NCBI GenBank assembly: GCA_015680685.1
Contig: MNCI01034664.1
Span: 553,340 to 617,339, forward strand
Length of the DNA stretch: 64,000 nt
Direction of reading: 5' to 3'
From: Gnetum montanum
Lineage: Eukaryota > Streptophyta > Gnetopsida > Gnetales > Gnetaceae
Shown: piece by piece, positions 1 through 12,023 of the stretch
How positions within the stretch are numbered: position 1 is the first letter of the stretch
Layout of the letters: each line of letters starts with the position of its first letter
Made by a program: the position numbers and the translations under genes
The notes under the pieces: model-generated
Told to the model about the DNA's origin: nothing
What the model saw: the letters and a program-made list of their open reading frames with translations, nothing else
Database searches by the model: none

Positions 1-1180
1 GATGAAATGATTTTTGCTAAGGTATTATTGGACACAACAAAAGTAACCACAATATGGTATGTAAACTTTCTCTCATACTTGCTCACACAAGAAGTCCCTA
101 CTGAATCGGATTAGAGAAGGAATTAGTAGTTTCTCCAGTAAATCAAATAGTACATGGAGATAGAGAGCAACCTCTATAAAATGTGTGTGGATGGATATGT
201 ATAATGGTATGTAGCAAATGAAGGTCAACCCAAGATCCTTTAAGATGCTCAGAGTCACTACGCAAGCAAGAGAGTGGCCATTAAAATCCTAATGGCAAAA
301 TATTTTTGGCCAATGATCTTCAAAGATGTTTATCATTTTATCCACTCTTGTGAATATTCTCATTAAGATGGAGGAATGATTACAAGGATGAAAGGGCAAC
401 ATCAATGGACTCACTCATTAGAGCCTTTTGATTTATGGATAATTAACTTGATGGATCCCATCACACCCATGTCAAATGAAAAATCCTATATTATAGTTAC
501 GTTGAACTATTATACAAAATGTGTAGAGGTTGTAGCAGTGATAGATTGCACTTCAATAACTATATCTTGATTCTTCCAATAGAATGTGGTAAATAGTTTT
601 GGTATGCTTAGGGTACTTATTTCTAACAATGGAACTCACTTTATTGGTGATACTTTCAAGAAATTGATGAGATGTTTAGGGATCAAACATAAACTCAAAC
701 ACTTTACCACCCCCAAGCCAATGGTGAAGTCAAAGTAACAAATAGTAAAATCACATGCATCCTTACTTGGACTATTAGCAAATATAGGAGAGACTAGAGC
801 ACAAAACTCAATAATGTCTTATGGACCTACCACTCCACATGGAAAGTTCCTATAGACTATTTTCTCCATGAGTTGATGCAGGGAAAACTCCCAAAACTTC
901 CCATCCAAGTTAAACTCCATATACTTAACACCACTTATGAGCTTGGTCTTAACATCAAGTTAGCACAAAAAGAACATCTTATGATCCTCAATGTGCTAGA
1001 TTAGAATTCAAGAGTGGCCTTAATGATGTATGAGATGCATAAAGCATACACCAAAAAACATCATGATGCTAGGACAAAATGTGTAGAATTCTAATTAAAA
1101 GATAAGATTATCTACTCGAATCCCACTCATGTACCTTAATGAATAAAATTTCAAACACTATGGGAAGGATCTTACATTAT
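1..1180 (+). pseudogene. Decayed Ty3/gypsy pol remnant (RNase H-integrase linker and integrase)
   Basis: Conceptual translation with frame changes gives the linker typical of plant gypsy polyproteins (WYVNFLSYLL near 55-90, then a CVDGYV block), followed by an integrase zinc-finger-like stretch (KYFWPMIFKDV near 300-335, then HSCEYSH, where the second Cys of the usual CxxC is replaced). The catalytic core follows (LWIINLMDPI near 435, YYTKCVEV near 510, SNNGTHFI near 625, where the normal motif has Asp in place of the first Asn). Many stops and frameshifts show it is dead. The left end runs off the window. The reading resumes after the inserted LTR at 2026. Family assignment to Ty3/gypsy is firm; lineage is not. 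Confidence 0.8.
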
Positions 1181-2020
1181 TGATGAGTGGTGGAGCAATC
1201 AAACACCCAACCATACAAGTCACAAGTGTTCACATGTGACCCATTTGTAATCCATAGATAGACAATGTTGGTATGCTTGTAACTGAGTTCAAGTTCGAGA
1301 CCGTTGTCTTCCCATGTGGAATATAAGTGTATGGTTTAGCTCATTGTGAGGTGTATGATAGATGATGTTGTTAGGCCCATTTTACTCCTAGCCATAAACA
1401 TAATTCAGAATGAAATCTAATGTAAGTCTAAGTAACGACATAAATGTAATTCTACTCTAGCCTATGGTGATAAGCATCCAATCCTGATTTGCCATACATA
1501 CCTTGGGCTTTGCATAACCATTACTAGGCTACCAAGAATTATGCTACTGGGCTTACCAAACAATTACACTTAAGTGCTTGAAATTAGTCATACTCATTCT
1601 GCTTACTATAAACGAGCAAAAGCAAAGTGCTTGGAAAAGTAAAACATTAATCTAGAAAACAAGAAACATTATTCTAAGTAAAATCAGTAAACTTGCTGCA
1701 ATGATGTGAAGTAATCTCAATCTTTATTTCTATTTGCAAATTGTAATCCAAGTACAATCTATTTGAGTAAAGACTTTATTCAACTATGAGACATCACATT
1801 GCAAGCATTTACTTCTATTGCTAAAACTATGTAGCAAAACTGTAAGAGTTTCAGTAAGGTATGAAATGGAATGTTCTTGGATTGTGTGCCCAAGTGTCAT
1901 ATTTATAGGACTGCACACATCCCGAGACATCATATTAACGATGACGTATCAGACAAACCGACATCATTGATACAACGTCGTTGGTATGATGTTGAATTGA
2001 TAAAAAAATTGACTTCATCA
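1181..2020 (-). mobile_element. Solo LTR, family F2, with 5-bp target duplication
   Basis: On the minus strand it starts TGATGAAG and ends CTCATCA, as the other F2 LTRs do. The block ccaaccatac-aa-tcacaagtgttcac near 1212 recurs in the F2 LTRs at about 6940, 12050 and, reversed, 24630. A TATA-like tatttata lies near 1900. The five bases before it (1176-1180, ATTAT) equal the five after it (2021-2025, ATTAT), a clean target-site duplication. It interrupts the C-terminal part of a gypsy integrase reading frame that continues on the right. No internal region is attached, so this is a solo LTR left by LTR-LTR recombination. Confidence 0.85.
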
Positions 2021-2025
2021 ATTAT

Positions 2026-2104
2026 CCATTCTACCTTCCACTTTGATGCCATGCAAATTTACCACCTTGACAATCTAGATAAACTAATCCTAGTCAAAAT
2101 TTAA
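2026..2104 (+). pseudogene. C-terminal end of the interrupted integrase
   Basis: After the solo LTR the frame reads HSTFHFDAMQIYHLDNL and then a stop. The segment fits the end of a gypsy integrase and joins in sense with the left part (GSYII) once one copy of the ATTAT duplication is ignored. This is an inference from the TSD and residue pattern; the piece is short. Confidence 0.5.
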
Positions 2105-4299
2105 TAGGTGAAACCATTTAAGAGTTTCCCAATAGTTAAGAACTTCATGGATACCTTAACTCACCATCAAGCTTGTTCTACTTTCTATATCTCCATCTTC
2201 CAACTTAGTCATGTAGGAGATACCCATCTAGCCTAATATCTTGTGAAGGCATGATTTTTCAACTACTTTTTTTTTTTTGCAATTTCTTTTCATTTTTTCT
2301 ATTCTTTTTGTGTTTTTCATTACTTATGATTTTCCACATTTCTTTTATTATCTATCTTTCTTTGAGATAATTATATTTTGACCTTTCTAGTAATAATCAC
2401 CATTTCACATTAATAACAATTATCATTTATGTAAAGGTTAATTTTTTTATTTGGATCATGTCCTATGCTATTAAGATGAGTACATAAGTAATTATGTAAA
2501 GTAGTGAGACCAGGTCATCCATCCCTTGAGCTTTTGTAAATAAGATATTTCTATCATGAAAGTAGTATGACTCTTCTCACATTAAACTAAATTAACTCAT
2601 GATTTTTATGCCTTTAGGAAATGGAAAAGGACCGAGAGGGAATGAAAAAGGATATGACATTAAGGGAACTTACTAATTCTTTGCACTTCCTCTATGAGTC
2701 TTACTATTCATTTGTTATGTCATTACTTATATTTTAATTTTGATGACAACATGTTCTTAAATAAGTATTACCTTGCCATATCATTGGAAAAACATGTTTT
2801 TCATGCCTGAAGGTAGTCCTATGGTCAAAAAAGCATAGTTACCAATTAATTAATTGACAAACAAAAATTGATTTTGAAGGCATGTTACCAATGCCTAGAG
2901 GTAGGTTACTTCTAAGAATCCCAAAGGTCTCTTGAACTAGTCTCATTATGTGACTAGAAAGATAAGTTACCCATGCCTAAAAGTAGGGATTAGCATTGGC
3001 TATGGGACAAGAAAGACAACTTACCCATGCTTGAAGGCACCCCTCTAACCAATGGCTAGGTTTCCTCACATTTTGACATCTAAGTAATTAATAAATTAAA
3101 AATTTATTCATTGTCTTCTTTTGATGAGTAGTGATATTTTCATATGGTTGTGGTAGCCTATGGTTGTAAGTTTGGGATGATGTAATGTGATGTCACTAGT
3201 AAAGGTATGGGCTTGGTCTGAAACTTGGACAAATAGGTATGATGGTAATTTTAATCACATTTGACATAAGAACTTATTATGGACATCATAAAGCATCTCA
3301 CATCTCTCTATCTTGGCAATCCCTTCTTGATTCATTTTTCATCTTAATTCTGCACATGGTTACATACCTACTAGTTTTGTTTAGTATAGTATTGAATTCC
3401 AAAGACAATATTTATGTGTATGTGTTCTATAAATGTGATCAATATTAAATTTCCAATGTGCCTACGAACACCTTGTGGAATGGTTATACAAAGGTATTAA
3501 AGAAATGAGCCTACTTTTAGGAGGATCCACTTGTATAACTTTTAGATCAACACAACTAGCCCCACATGTCCAAAAAATTTAGTTGCAACTCCAAGATCAA
3601 TGCATTATTAATTTCATTTCATCTTCTCTTGAACATCTTGTGTTAAACCCCTATTCATGTCATGTATACTTTTGAACACATATGAACTTTTAATTAAGCC
3701 TCACCATGTTGTCTTCATACTTAGACCCTTTTTCTAGGTCTCATTCAACTCTCAAATTGCTTTATAATTTGCAAAAAGAGGCCAAAAAATTCAAGGTTAT
3801 TGTAAGCTAGCTACATTGATGTTGTTGCATCAACACAATTAGCTACATCGATGAAGCTAAAAAATAGTATAAATATCCTCAATACATAGTTTATTTTTGC
3901 AATTTTTCCCAATGAGAAAGGAGTTTTTGCTATTTCAAAAGCTCATAGCACTCTAAGTGCAATATTTACCAACCCATATGCTTGATGTAGGCCATTTTCA
4001 ATCCTGTGACCTCCCAAAGTTAAGCTATATGTCATGGAGGTATTTAGACTAGAAATTCTAAAACTTTTCCAACATCCCATAGTTAGCAACAAATATAATT
4101 AAAGTATTAACATTATAAAAATAATAAAAAAATTAACATTGAGCTATTTTAGGACCTTGAAATCATAGATTGCAATTACTTAGATATAATAACATCATAT
4201 TTTTTTTGCAAAAAAAAAAGCTAACTAAAGGATGATCAAAGAGTATCAATGCTTATATTTGAGCTTCTAGAGACTAACCAATGATTGTTCATGTGATTA
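2105..4299. other. Noncoding AT-rich stretch, no gene seen
   Basis: No open frame with recognisable motifs. The stretch holds homopolymer A/T runs (for example 2266-2277 and 4200-4218) and one degenerate repeat cluster listed separately. It is probably old, unrecognisable transposon debris. Confidence 0.6.
2795..3055. repeat. Degenerate tandem repeat, about 80-bp unit
   Basis: The word atgcctgaaggtag recurs in altered form near 2805, 2891, 2975 and 3030 (atgcctagaggtag, atgcctaaaagtag, atgcttgaaggcac), each preceded by a gttaccaa/gttaccca block in the last three. This is a short, decayed minisatellite of 3-4 units. Confidence 0.55.
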
Positions 4300-6385
4300 T
4301 AGATGGTGCTAAGACGTGATCACCAAGTGGGTGAACCTTCACAACCAAGTGAAAAGCACCCCAAAGGAGGGTGAGGATAGCAGCAATAACAACAATAGCA
4401 AGTAGAGCATGTACTAGAGGCAACACATGCAATTGACCCACTTAGGGAAGAACTGAAGGTAAAATCTTTCCATCAAATTTCCATTGCAAAAATAGGGTTG
4501 TTTAGGTAAGATGAAGTGCCTAAACCCAGGCCAAGTCTTGAGGTCACTCTCATTGAGGCTTACCTAGAAAAGTTTAGAAGCAAGGAGATCTAGAGTTTAG
4601 TTCTCCAAGAATTCAACTTTGGATCATTCTTGAAGTTTGCACCCTAAGAAAAGATAATTACAAAATTTCCCACTTTAGCCTACAATTTCCACCACTGGGA
4701 AATGGTATCTAATGAAACATACTTGTTCCAAAATAATCATCAAAGAAAATCCATAATAAAAATCAAAGACATTAACATTTCGTACTTGGTAGAGACCATC
4801 GCTAAGGCCTTGGGATTACCTATTGAGGAGACAAAGCTCATAGTGATTTCTACATAGTTTGATGCAGAAGTCAAAAAGGAATGGACCTAATGGTGTTATG
4901 GGATTGATCACAAAGAATAAGATGCCTCAATAAAGGCAAAGTGCATCTATTTCAAGAAAATAATTTACCATCTTAATCCTACAGTATGACCCAACAATGT
5001 CACATCCTTCTCTACTAGGACATGCATGGCACTTAGTGGGAAGTTTCTTGTTAACCTACCCTAGTTATTTTTTTAGAGATTGAGAAGCATTTTAAGGAGA
5101 ATGAAAAGGGTAGGAAGAAACTCTTCTTTTTTATTCTTAATATGAAAACTCTACAAAAGGAGAGGAATTGTCCGTTATGCCAATGACATACTTTGGAGGG
5201 CCCCTGCTACACTATGACAAGAAATTATGAAGGAGAAGCCATCTCCAAGTCTTCAGGAAGAGGAAGTACCATCACCACCACCAAAAAAAGACACTATAAG
5301 CGTAGAGGAATGTCTAAGATAACTTAGAGAACAACAACATGAAGCACTTGGGTGATAAGCCATTAAACTATCATCTGGCCCATTGAATGAGATTGCAAAG
5401 ATCATCAACTACCCTAAAGATGATTTGGCCTATATATTCTTAGCATAGAGAAGTTAGGCCATTGTTCACACCAATCCTCCCGCTACAAAAGTCTTAGTAT
5501 CCCTACCTATAAAGCAAGTGCCAAACATTTTAGATAATGCTACAACCTACTTGATGGTATTGGAAGAAGGGGAGGGTGCAACCATGATTATTATGCCATA
5601 TAAAAGCCAAGAGATAGCTGTTGAGATGGTGGAAAATCACATTGATAAAGCATTGAAGGTTCCTATAGTACTTATACTTGAATTTGTTGCCATCGTAGAC
5701 ACCCAAATGATTGTAGGAACATGATCAAGGGGGATGATATTAGCATAGCATGTGATATGCTAGAAAAACTAGTAGGAGTTGGACAACCAATTTTAAATAT
5801 CTTTAACATTCTGAAAGATATTTCTACAACTTAATTTGAGTTCTTGGAGACAAGAGGCAAGCTTCTAGTCGCCAAAGTACAACTGCAAGAAGGTACCAAT
5901 CTTAACCATCAATTGGTAGCAAAAGTTGCATAGTTAAAGACCAACTTGTTCGACCTTCGAATTCTTTAGCTAGAACTAACAAGAGATGAAGCTTTCCAAG
6001 AGCTTCAAAAGAAACTAAAGAAGGTCAAAGATGATAAACAAAGGACCATTTTGAATGTGTCATTATCAAATGTCATGCTAAATTTTATAAACAACGACCT
6101 TATCCAAACGTGTTAAGAATATGAGGTTTCTTAAGGTGGAAAAACAAAAGAAAAACTTGAAGAATACCTTAAGCATCAGTAGAAGAAGTTGGCAGGATGT
6201 GATGAGGTTGGTTGTAGAAAATAGAAATTTCTAATGTAGGATATGTGTAGGTTCAGGCAAAAGTCAATAATCGAGATCATTGCCTAGAAGAACAAGGCCT
6301 TGAAATACGAAGTCAAAGACCACTATAAGAACCAAGTTAGTATGCACAAGGAAGTAAATAAGAAGGAGATCTGATTAGCCAATAT
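4300..6385 (+). pseudogene. Decayed coiled-coil ORF, probably a retroelement extra ORF
   Basis: A plus-strand frame can be followed for about 2 kb with many stops and shifts. Early blocks include PLREELKVKSFHQ (near 4440) and ISYLVETIAKALGLPIEETK (near 4775). The segment at 5518-5724 is intact for 68 codons (ending IVDTQMIVGT). The C-terminal third (5840-6370) is Lys/Glu-rich with heptad-like spacing (ELQKKLKKVKDD, EKLEEYLKHQ, KNKALKYEVKDHYKNQ), predicting a coiled coil. A weak resemblance of its tail to the coiled-coil part of the antisense gene of family F1 (QKN then aromatic/charged residues) suggests the same class of extra ORF. A + strand F2 LTR follows directly. No family was recognised with certainty. 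Confidence 0.45.
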
Positions 6386-6908
6386 AAAAATATAGAGTTA
6401 TTCAAGTGCATGATGTATCTAGACATAGTAGCATGTCAGTAATAAAATTGAGATTTATTTTATCCATTGCAACACTTGGCTAATGGCTTAGTTTCATTTC
6501 TTACAATTTATCTTAAATTTCCTTTACTTTTCATGTAATTACTTATATATTTTATTCTATCACTCTTAGTCAATTCACATGAGTATGATCAATTTTGAGC
6601 ATACACATATTGATGCTTAACAATCCCAATAGTGAATAACTTGGTATGCCCAACACTGGATACTTGAAAACTTAGCAATGTTAGCACATATCTAGGATGT
6701 GTATAGAAAGTTAGGAATAGATACTCTATGCTAGGTTAGATTAGATTCACCTTCCACATTTAGATTTGTTAGGTTAATATTAAAATATTTTCATACTTTA
6801 AATATTTTAATAATAAAAATAAAATCATGTCTCAGTCACACTTAACCATACAACTTAAGCTAACACAAGTATGATAGATAATAATTAATATCTTAATGAT
6901 TAGCTATC
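6386..6908 (+). mobile_element. F2 LTR, + strand, left part (split by a nested element)
   Basis: Matches the F2 LTR at 19900-20440 by eye: aaaattgagatt-tatccattgcaacacttgg (near 6444 and 19974), a cttaaccata/cttagccata block and taagctaacacaag. The matching right end, gattcatacaattgggcatag, lies at 13065-13090 beyond the inserted element. The 5' end is not defined. Confidence 0.65.
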
Positions 6909-7670
6909 TGATTAGCAGTGGGTACCCCTAATGGCGAACCATATGAATCACAAGCATTCATGCATGATCTGGTCAAATTCTGTGGATGGGACTAGTTGTG
7001 CATCTAAATTTTTAAGCATTGATTACAGTTTGTTGTCTTCCCACTTGAACTAGTGGTAGCTTTGTCACGTATGGTTTAGTCCAAAGTGAGGTATATGATT
7101 GTTGATGTTGTTTCAACTTGATGCTACTTTGAACAATAATAGAGAAATTAATTATTTAATCTAATTAACAACAGGAAGATAAGTGCTAAACTAGCCTATG
7201 GGGGATGAGTGTCCATTCCCAGCTTGTTGTACATGTCCTAAACCCACATATCCACTACTAGGATTACTAACCATTGTGCCACTAGGCAAACTAAGCAATA
7301 ACATTGCTAGGTTTATCAAGCGAATACGTGTTTACACTTGAAATTGGTCATGCTCATTTTTCCAATTGATTAATATACATGAAAACATAAATATTAACTA
7401 AGTACATTAAGAGTAAATTGCATGGAAAGTAAACCTAATCTAAGTCAAAGGGTTGCAATGAATAAGAATCAATCTTGATCTTATTGTTGTTCATGGAATG
7501 TGTCTAGGTACAATTCCACTCAAATAAGATGTTGCACAACTAACTCAGATCCACACTGTGGGAACTCACTCAGATTCTTCTTATTGTCATTAGCAATAGC
7601 AAACTTCCAACCTTGATTGTGATGTTGATTCTTCTCTATTTATACAAAACATTAAAATTTCTTCTCATCA
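6909..7670 (-). repeat. 3' LTR of the nested F2 element (shortened)
   Basis: Aligned by eye with 12024-13008: tgggtacccctaatggcgaaccata against tggataccccctatgcccaaccata, gatgggactagttgtgcatcta, ttgtcttcccactt, and gaatcaatcttgatcttatt. TATA-like ctatttatac lies near 7636. Only about 30 bp separate it from the chosen LTR edge (ttctcatca), against about 250 bp in the partner LTR, so the U3 part appears deleted or the edge is misjudged. Confidence 0.6.
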
Positions 7671-9600
7671 TTCCATGGATTTAGCAAACATGTGATGTTT
7701 GAGCTGTAATCCTTGTATGTGCTACTATTTGTCCATGGGCATATGCTCCTTTGTTCTTCTCTTGGTCATGTTTCCTTACCTTGCAATAGACCTTCCACCT
7801 TAGGCTTTCCTTTTAGTATCACCTGCAATCACCAAAGGATCAACATTAGTCTTGGTAAAATTTCCTTTAAAATTAGCCCTTTTCAAATCCCTTAGTTAGC
7901 TTAAAATGTTTAGCATTTAAGCACAAGGTGATGACAAGGTACTCTTCCTAAGGTAATGACATAATTAAAATCGTGAAGCTGTTTAGATTATTTTGATCAA
8001 TTACTATTAGTTACCATATGTTCAAAAATAGGATGTTAGAAAAAATTTCAAAAAAATGTCAAAGCGAACATCCCTAGCCCCCATGAATAATGAGTGTAAC
8101 TCCAACAGTGCACAAGTTTTTGAACAATTGAAACCAAAGGTATGATTTAGAAGATGACAAGAAATATTAATGGATATGGAAATAGAAAAGTAGGAAAAAT
8201 TAACAAAATAGATGAGAAGTAGTCCCAAAATCATGCATAAATTTAGAGAGATTGTCACTGATGTTTTGGAAGCCATGATCAACAAGAGTTATGCAAGTGG
8301 GTCCTCCCCAAAGTAGGCTCCTACCATAATGCCCTTGCATAACCACTTCTATAGATGTTCGTGGGCACTTGAGAAGTTAAATGTAGACCATGCCTTTATT
8401 TCAAACAACACACAACTGCCTTGGTTGGGATGTTGCACTATATCAAACAAAACCAAAAGGTGCATAATTACATGTAGTAGTGAGGTGAATAATGGAATGA
8501 GAAGGGATTGTAGAGATTGGGATGCAAGGTGCTTTACCATGTTCGTGATAGGTTCTTTTATAAAATGTGATTAAAATGATCCACATACCTCTCCGTCCAA
8601 GTTTCAAACCAAGTCCATACCACTAACAATAAGTTGCATTGATGTATTCCTTCCTTCTGACCATCATGAGTCTACAACCACCACAAAGAACAATCATCAC
8701 TCCAAAAAGAGAAGAAAAGAGAAAAAGGAAGGTAGGGCCTTAGTTAGAAGGGCACCTTCAGGCATAGGTAACATGTCTTTCCAACCCCATAACCAGTGCT
8801 TGTAGCCTGTTATTATGTCTAAGGGGTGTGCTTTGATTTTTCATTATTGTGTTATTTTTTTTCTTTTTTGTGGATTTTTGATGGGAACCACACCATGCAA
8901 AGACTTAGCTTCCTATTATTGTTCAATGTAGAAATGATGATACATTTCTAGAGGAGTCATAACCCACACAAAGAAAGTTAAGAAGAGAACCTAACAACTA
9001 CCCTTGAGGTCACACCATTTGCCATTCCCACTTGGTCTTTTCCTCTTTCTTCAAGGTACAATGATCATTGATGAATTTTAGCTTCATGTGAGAAGAACCA
9101 AATTTCTTTCATGAAAAAGACCTTTTATTCAAAGAACAGGAGGGCTAGATGAGGTGGTCTCACTACCTTACACAATTACTTACCTAATCATCTCGATAGC
9201 ATAGCATAAAAAACACATAGCGTTAACTCCTGCATCATGAGTGGCAATATTATTGACAAAAACATAAAAGACATTCATAAAACATAAAGAAAATGACTCA
9301 AGAAAAGAGAACAATATTAAGAAAGGGAAAACATATAAAGAATAAAAAAAATTGGAAGAAATAGGAAAATGATAAAAATTTGTAAAACAAAAAATGTGAA
9401 AAACACTTATTAGTTCTTGATTTAGGATGGGGCATCTCCCCCATGACTAAGCGTAAAGGTAGGACAAGAGCTAATAAGTGAATTGATTAGTTCCATGCAT
9501 CTTTTAAAAAAATTTGCACTCTTATTTCCAAGCCACTGGGTGTCTTTTGGTTTAGTGGCTACTGCGTAGACTAGTTTTTGTTCACACACTTGTTTCTAAA
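7671..9600 (-). other. Noncoding 3' region of the F2 element
   Basis: Collinear with 60608-62626 in the terminal F2 element. Shared blocks include gtgggtcctccccaaag (8299 and 61389), ccataaccagtgcttg (8788 and 61852), aaggggtgtgctttga (8820 and 61890) and accacaccatgcaaagact (8887 and 62002). No open frame is shared between the two copies, so conservation is of DNA, not protein. PPT-like cccccatga words occur at 8078 and 9438. Confidence 0.6.
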
Positions 9601-11898
9601 TTTTATGGTGGGTCAATATAGGGGCTATGTTAATATTTTGAACTTCTAGCCCACATTTGGACCCTTTATCATTATTAGTGATTCATGGAGGGTTCTATCT
9701 CTCCATAGTGATAAGTTCATCATTTTTGTCCTATGTTGGAGTGGTGATGGTTGTTGACTTTGCATATGATCAAGAGACATCATTTTTGTGAGGAAGGGTG
9801 TTGCACCAAATTGGCCTTGTGTAAGTTTTGATGCGCTAGTAGGTCAACAAGTTTTGTGCTTGTGTGAGGAAACTACCCTAAAGAAATGACATTTCCAAGG
9901 TTGTGGTTGAGATCTACTAGCATTATCATTTTCATGTATGTTCATAGCACAAGTGGCATTCTTTTGTTGATGTTGTAGTGTTGAACCTTCCTATGTTGTT
10001 GGTGATGACATATGATAGAGAGAGGTATGAGAATATTGAGGATATGATAGAGGATGAGAGGCATGAGATGGTGATCCCACAGAAGATGTTGTGGGTTGAT
10101 GGTATTCAAGAGAGTGGTAGTAGTAATTTGAGATAGAGGAAGTAGAACTAGTTGGAGAAATAGGTTGTTGAACATAATATCTATACAAGTCTAGCTGGCA
10201 ATAAGGGTAGTGCTAGTTTGATGATGGCCTCCCCCATGACTGTGGGTTTTTCCATTGCAACTGATAGTAATTTTGAGGCTAATACAAAGTCTCACTCAGA
10301 TAGTATGGTTGGTTGTAGGACTGTGTATAATTACCTTGTGAGTAAGGTAAATTCCTAGGCATTTGCTTTTGTACGAACTTGGGATTCAAAGCAAAGGCTC
10401 CATACTCATGTAGATGTAACATAACTAGGAAATAGCCCTTTGGATGGTTATATAGGTAGATGTCACATCCATCATCCTCTTCTGTGGTTAAGTCTATAGC
10501 CATTTTTTCTCTTTGTTGATAAGTGTTTCTACTTGTTTCTTGGTTCTTTTTCCTCCTCTTGTTTTGATTATTTGATTTGTTTTGCGTTACTCTCTCCTCT
10601 ATGGTTTTTCACGTAAGTTGTAACTTTTTCGTTCATCAACTCCCACATCTTATCTAGCCTTGCTTCAAGCTCATTGATAGACTTTTTTATTGGCAAGGTT
10701 TGTTGTGAAATGGCCTCATTGAGAGTTGCCTCTTTTTCCTCATCATAGGTATGGACCCTTTTCTTTTGAAGAGTTGGGTCCCAATTATATTCCTATACAT
10801 TCTCATGTTTAGATAGCTCTCTTTCTTCTTTTGCCACATGCTTGATTAGCCTTTGTATCCGATGTGTTTTCAATTTGGATAATTGACCTTAGGCATAAAT
10901 CCTAAGGGTCTCCCTTGTTTGATTGTGAAGCCCATTTATGACATGGAAAAGTTGCTCTTTTTTAGAGAAATCATGGCTTGGAAATCTATGTGGTAGTGAA
11001 TAGCATCCATCCAAGGCCACATCCAAGGATTCATGATTTTCTTTCTTCAATCCTTAAATTTGTTGTCTTAGGTTGGACACTCTGACATAGTTTTGGTATT
11101 TTTTGTTGAAAAGTTCCAGCATTGTGGACCACCGGTGGATTGAATCTAGTTCCAATGATCTATACCAACTTTTAGCTTTGTCTACTAGTGTCCTAAGAAA
11201 AAGCTTAAGCTTTTTCCACTTACATTTGATATTTTGCAAGGTGCAGGGATCATAGAAGACTTGTAAATGATGTTGTAGATTAGAATTATAGCCTCCCTTA
11301 AATTTAGGAATGTTGTTCATGTCAAGCCATTTGATGCGATTGTCCCTTTGATGCCTTTGGAATATTTGAATTGCCTCCCAAATCTGTGTCAAGCCCCTAG
11401 TAGGCAACAAGGTTGACATGTCATGGTGATAATCTATATTTCTCTTTGTCTAATTATGATGATCTTCTCTATGCTCATTTTGATGTCTTTGATTTTGCCC
11501 TTGGGTTCAATTTCTATCTTTATCTTGACCCCATAGTGGAGCTCTATATCTATACCTATGTTCATCTTCATCAAAACAAGACATTGAACAGGAAGATGAG
11601 GAACTAGAAGAATCACCATGGCTCCTATATCTCCCCCCATGATTCCTTGATCTATCTTTTCTAGGTTTAGAGGAGGTCCTAGGCCTTGAGGCCCTTCTTA
11701 TTATAGGACTTTCTCCATCTCCTCTAGGATTGTCTATACCAATTGAACGTAGTCCTTGCATGTAGTACAAGTCGAAATGAGCATATGAAACCCTACTTGA
11801 GGTTGTTCACTCTAATTCTCTTCAGTATAAAACCTACCATTTTTCCTATGAGTGTTTTCATCATACAATGCATTATTATTCCTATGTGAAGAAGACAT
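9600..11898 (-). pseudogene. F2 gag (degenerate)
   Basis: The start codon at 11898-11896 lies about 105 bases after the PBS and opens with MSSSHRNNN, comparable to the starts at 20678 and 24826. A Ser/Arg-rich section follows (11507-11770), then the retrotransposon-gag domain at 11054-11419 (IKWLDMNNIPKFKGGYN, then AKSWYRSLELDSIHRW, the usual WY and W positions), then a stretch resembling NGLHNQTRETL. The second half is a Tyr/Pro/Ser-rich linker (10279-10503 and 9991-10188; YYVQQPISP, matched by YYVQQQVSP in the terminal element). Several stops and frameshifts are present. Gag would form the particle shell; this copy cannot. Confidence 0.75.
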
Positions 11899-12004
11899 GT
11901 TTTTAATGTGTGTGACTTAGAATATTAATATTTTCTAAAAGATAAATCATTAATACTTTTACAATGATCATGTATAATATAACTAATCTAGATAACTAGC
12001 ACTA

Positions 12005-12022
12005 TTCTTGACAATGGTGCCA
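12005..12022 (-). promoter_or_regulatory. F2 primer binding site, tRNA-Asp-like
   Basis: On the minus strand TGGCACCATTGTCAAGAA, one base after the LTR end TTATCA. It resembles TGGCGCCGTTGCCGGGGA, the complement of the 3' end of plant tRNA-Asp used by several plant gypsy elements, with decay at former CpG positions. Confidence 0.7.
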
Positions 12023-12023
12023 A

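Noticed and set aside
8329-8574. 81-codon open frame on +, with a 63-codon frame opposite
   Set aside because: Lies in the noncoding F2 3' region; the collinear place in the other F2 copy (61.4-61.7 kb) has no matching frame.
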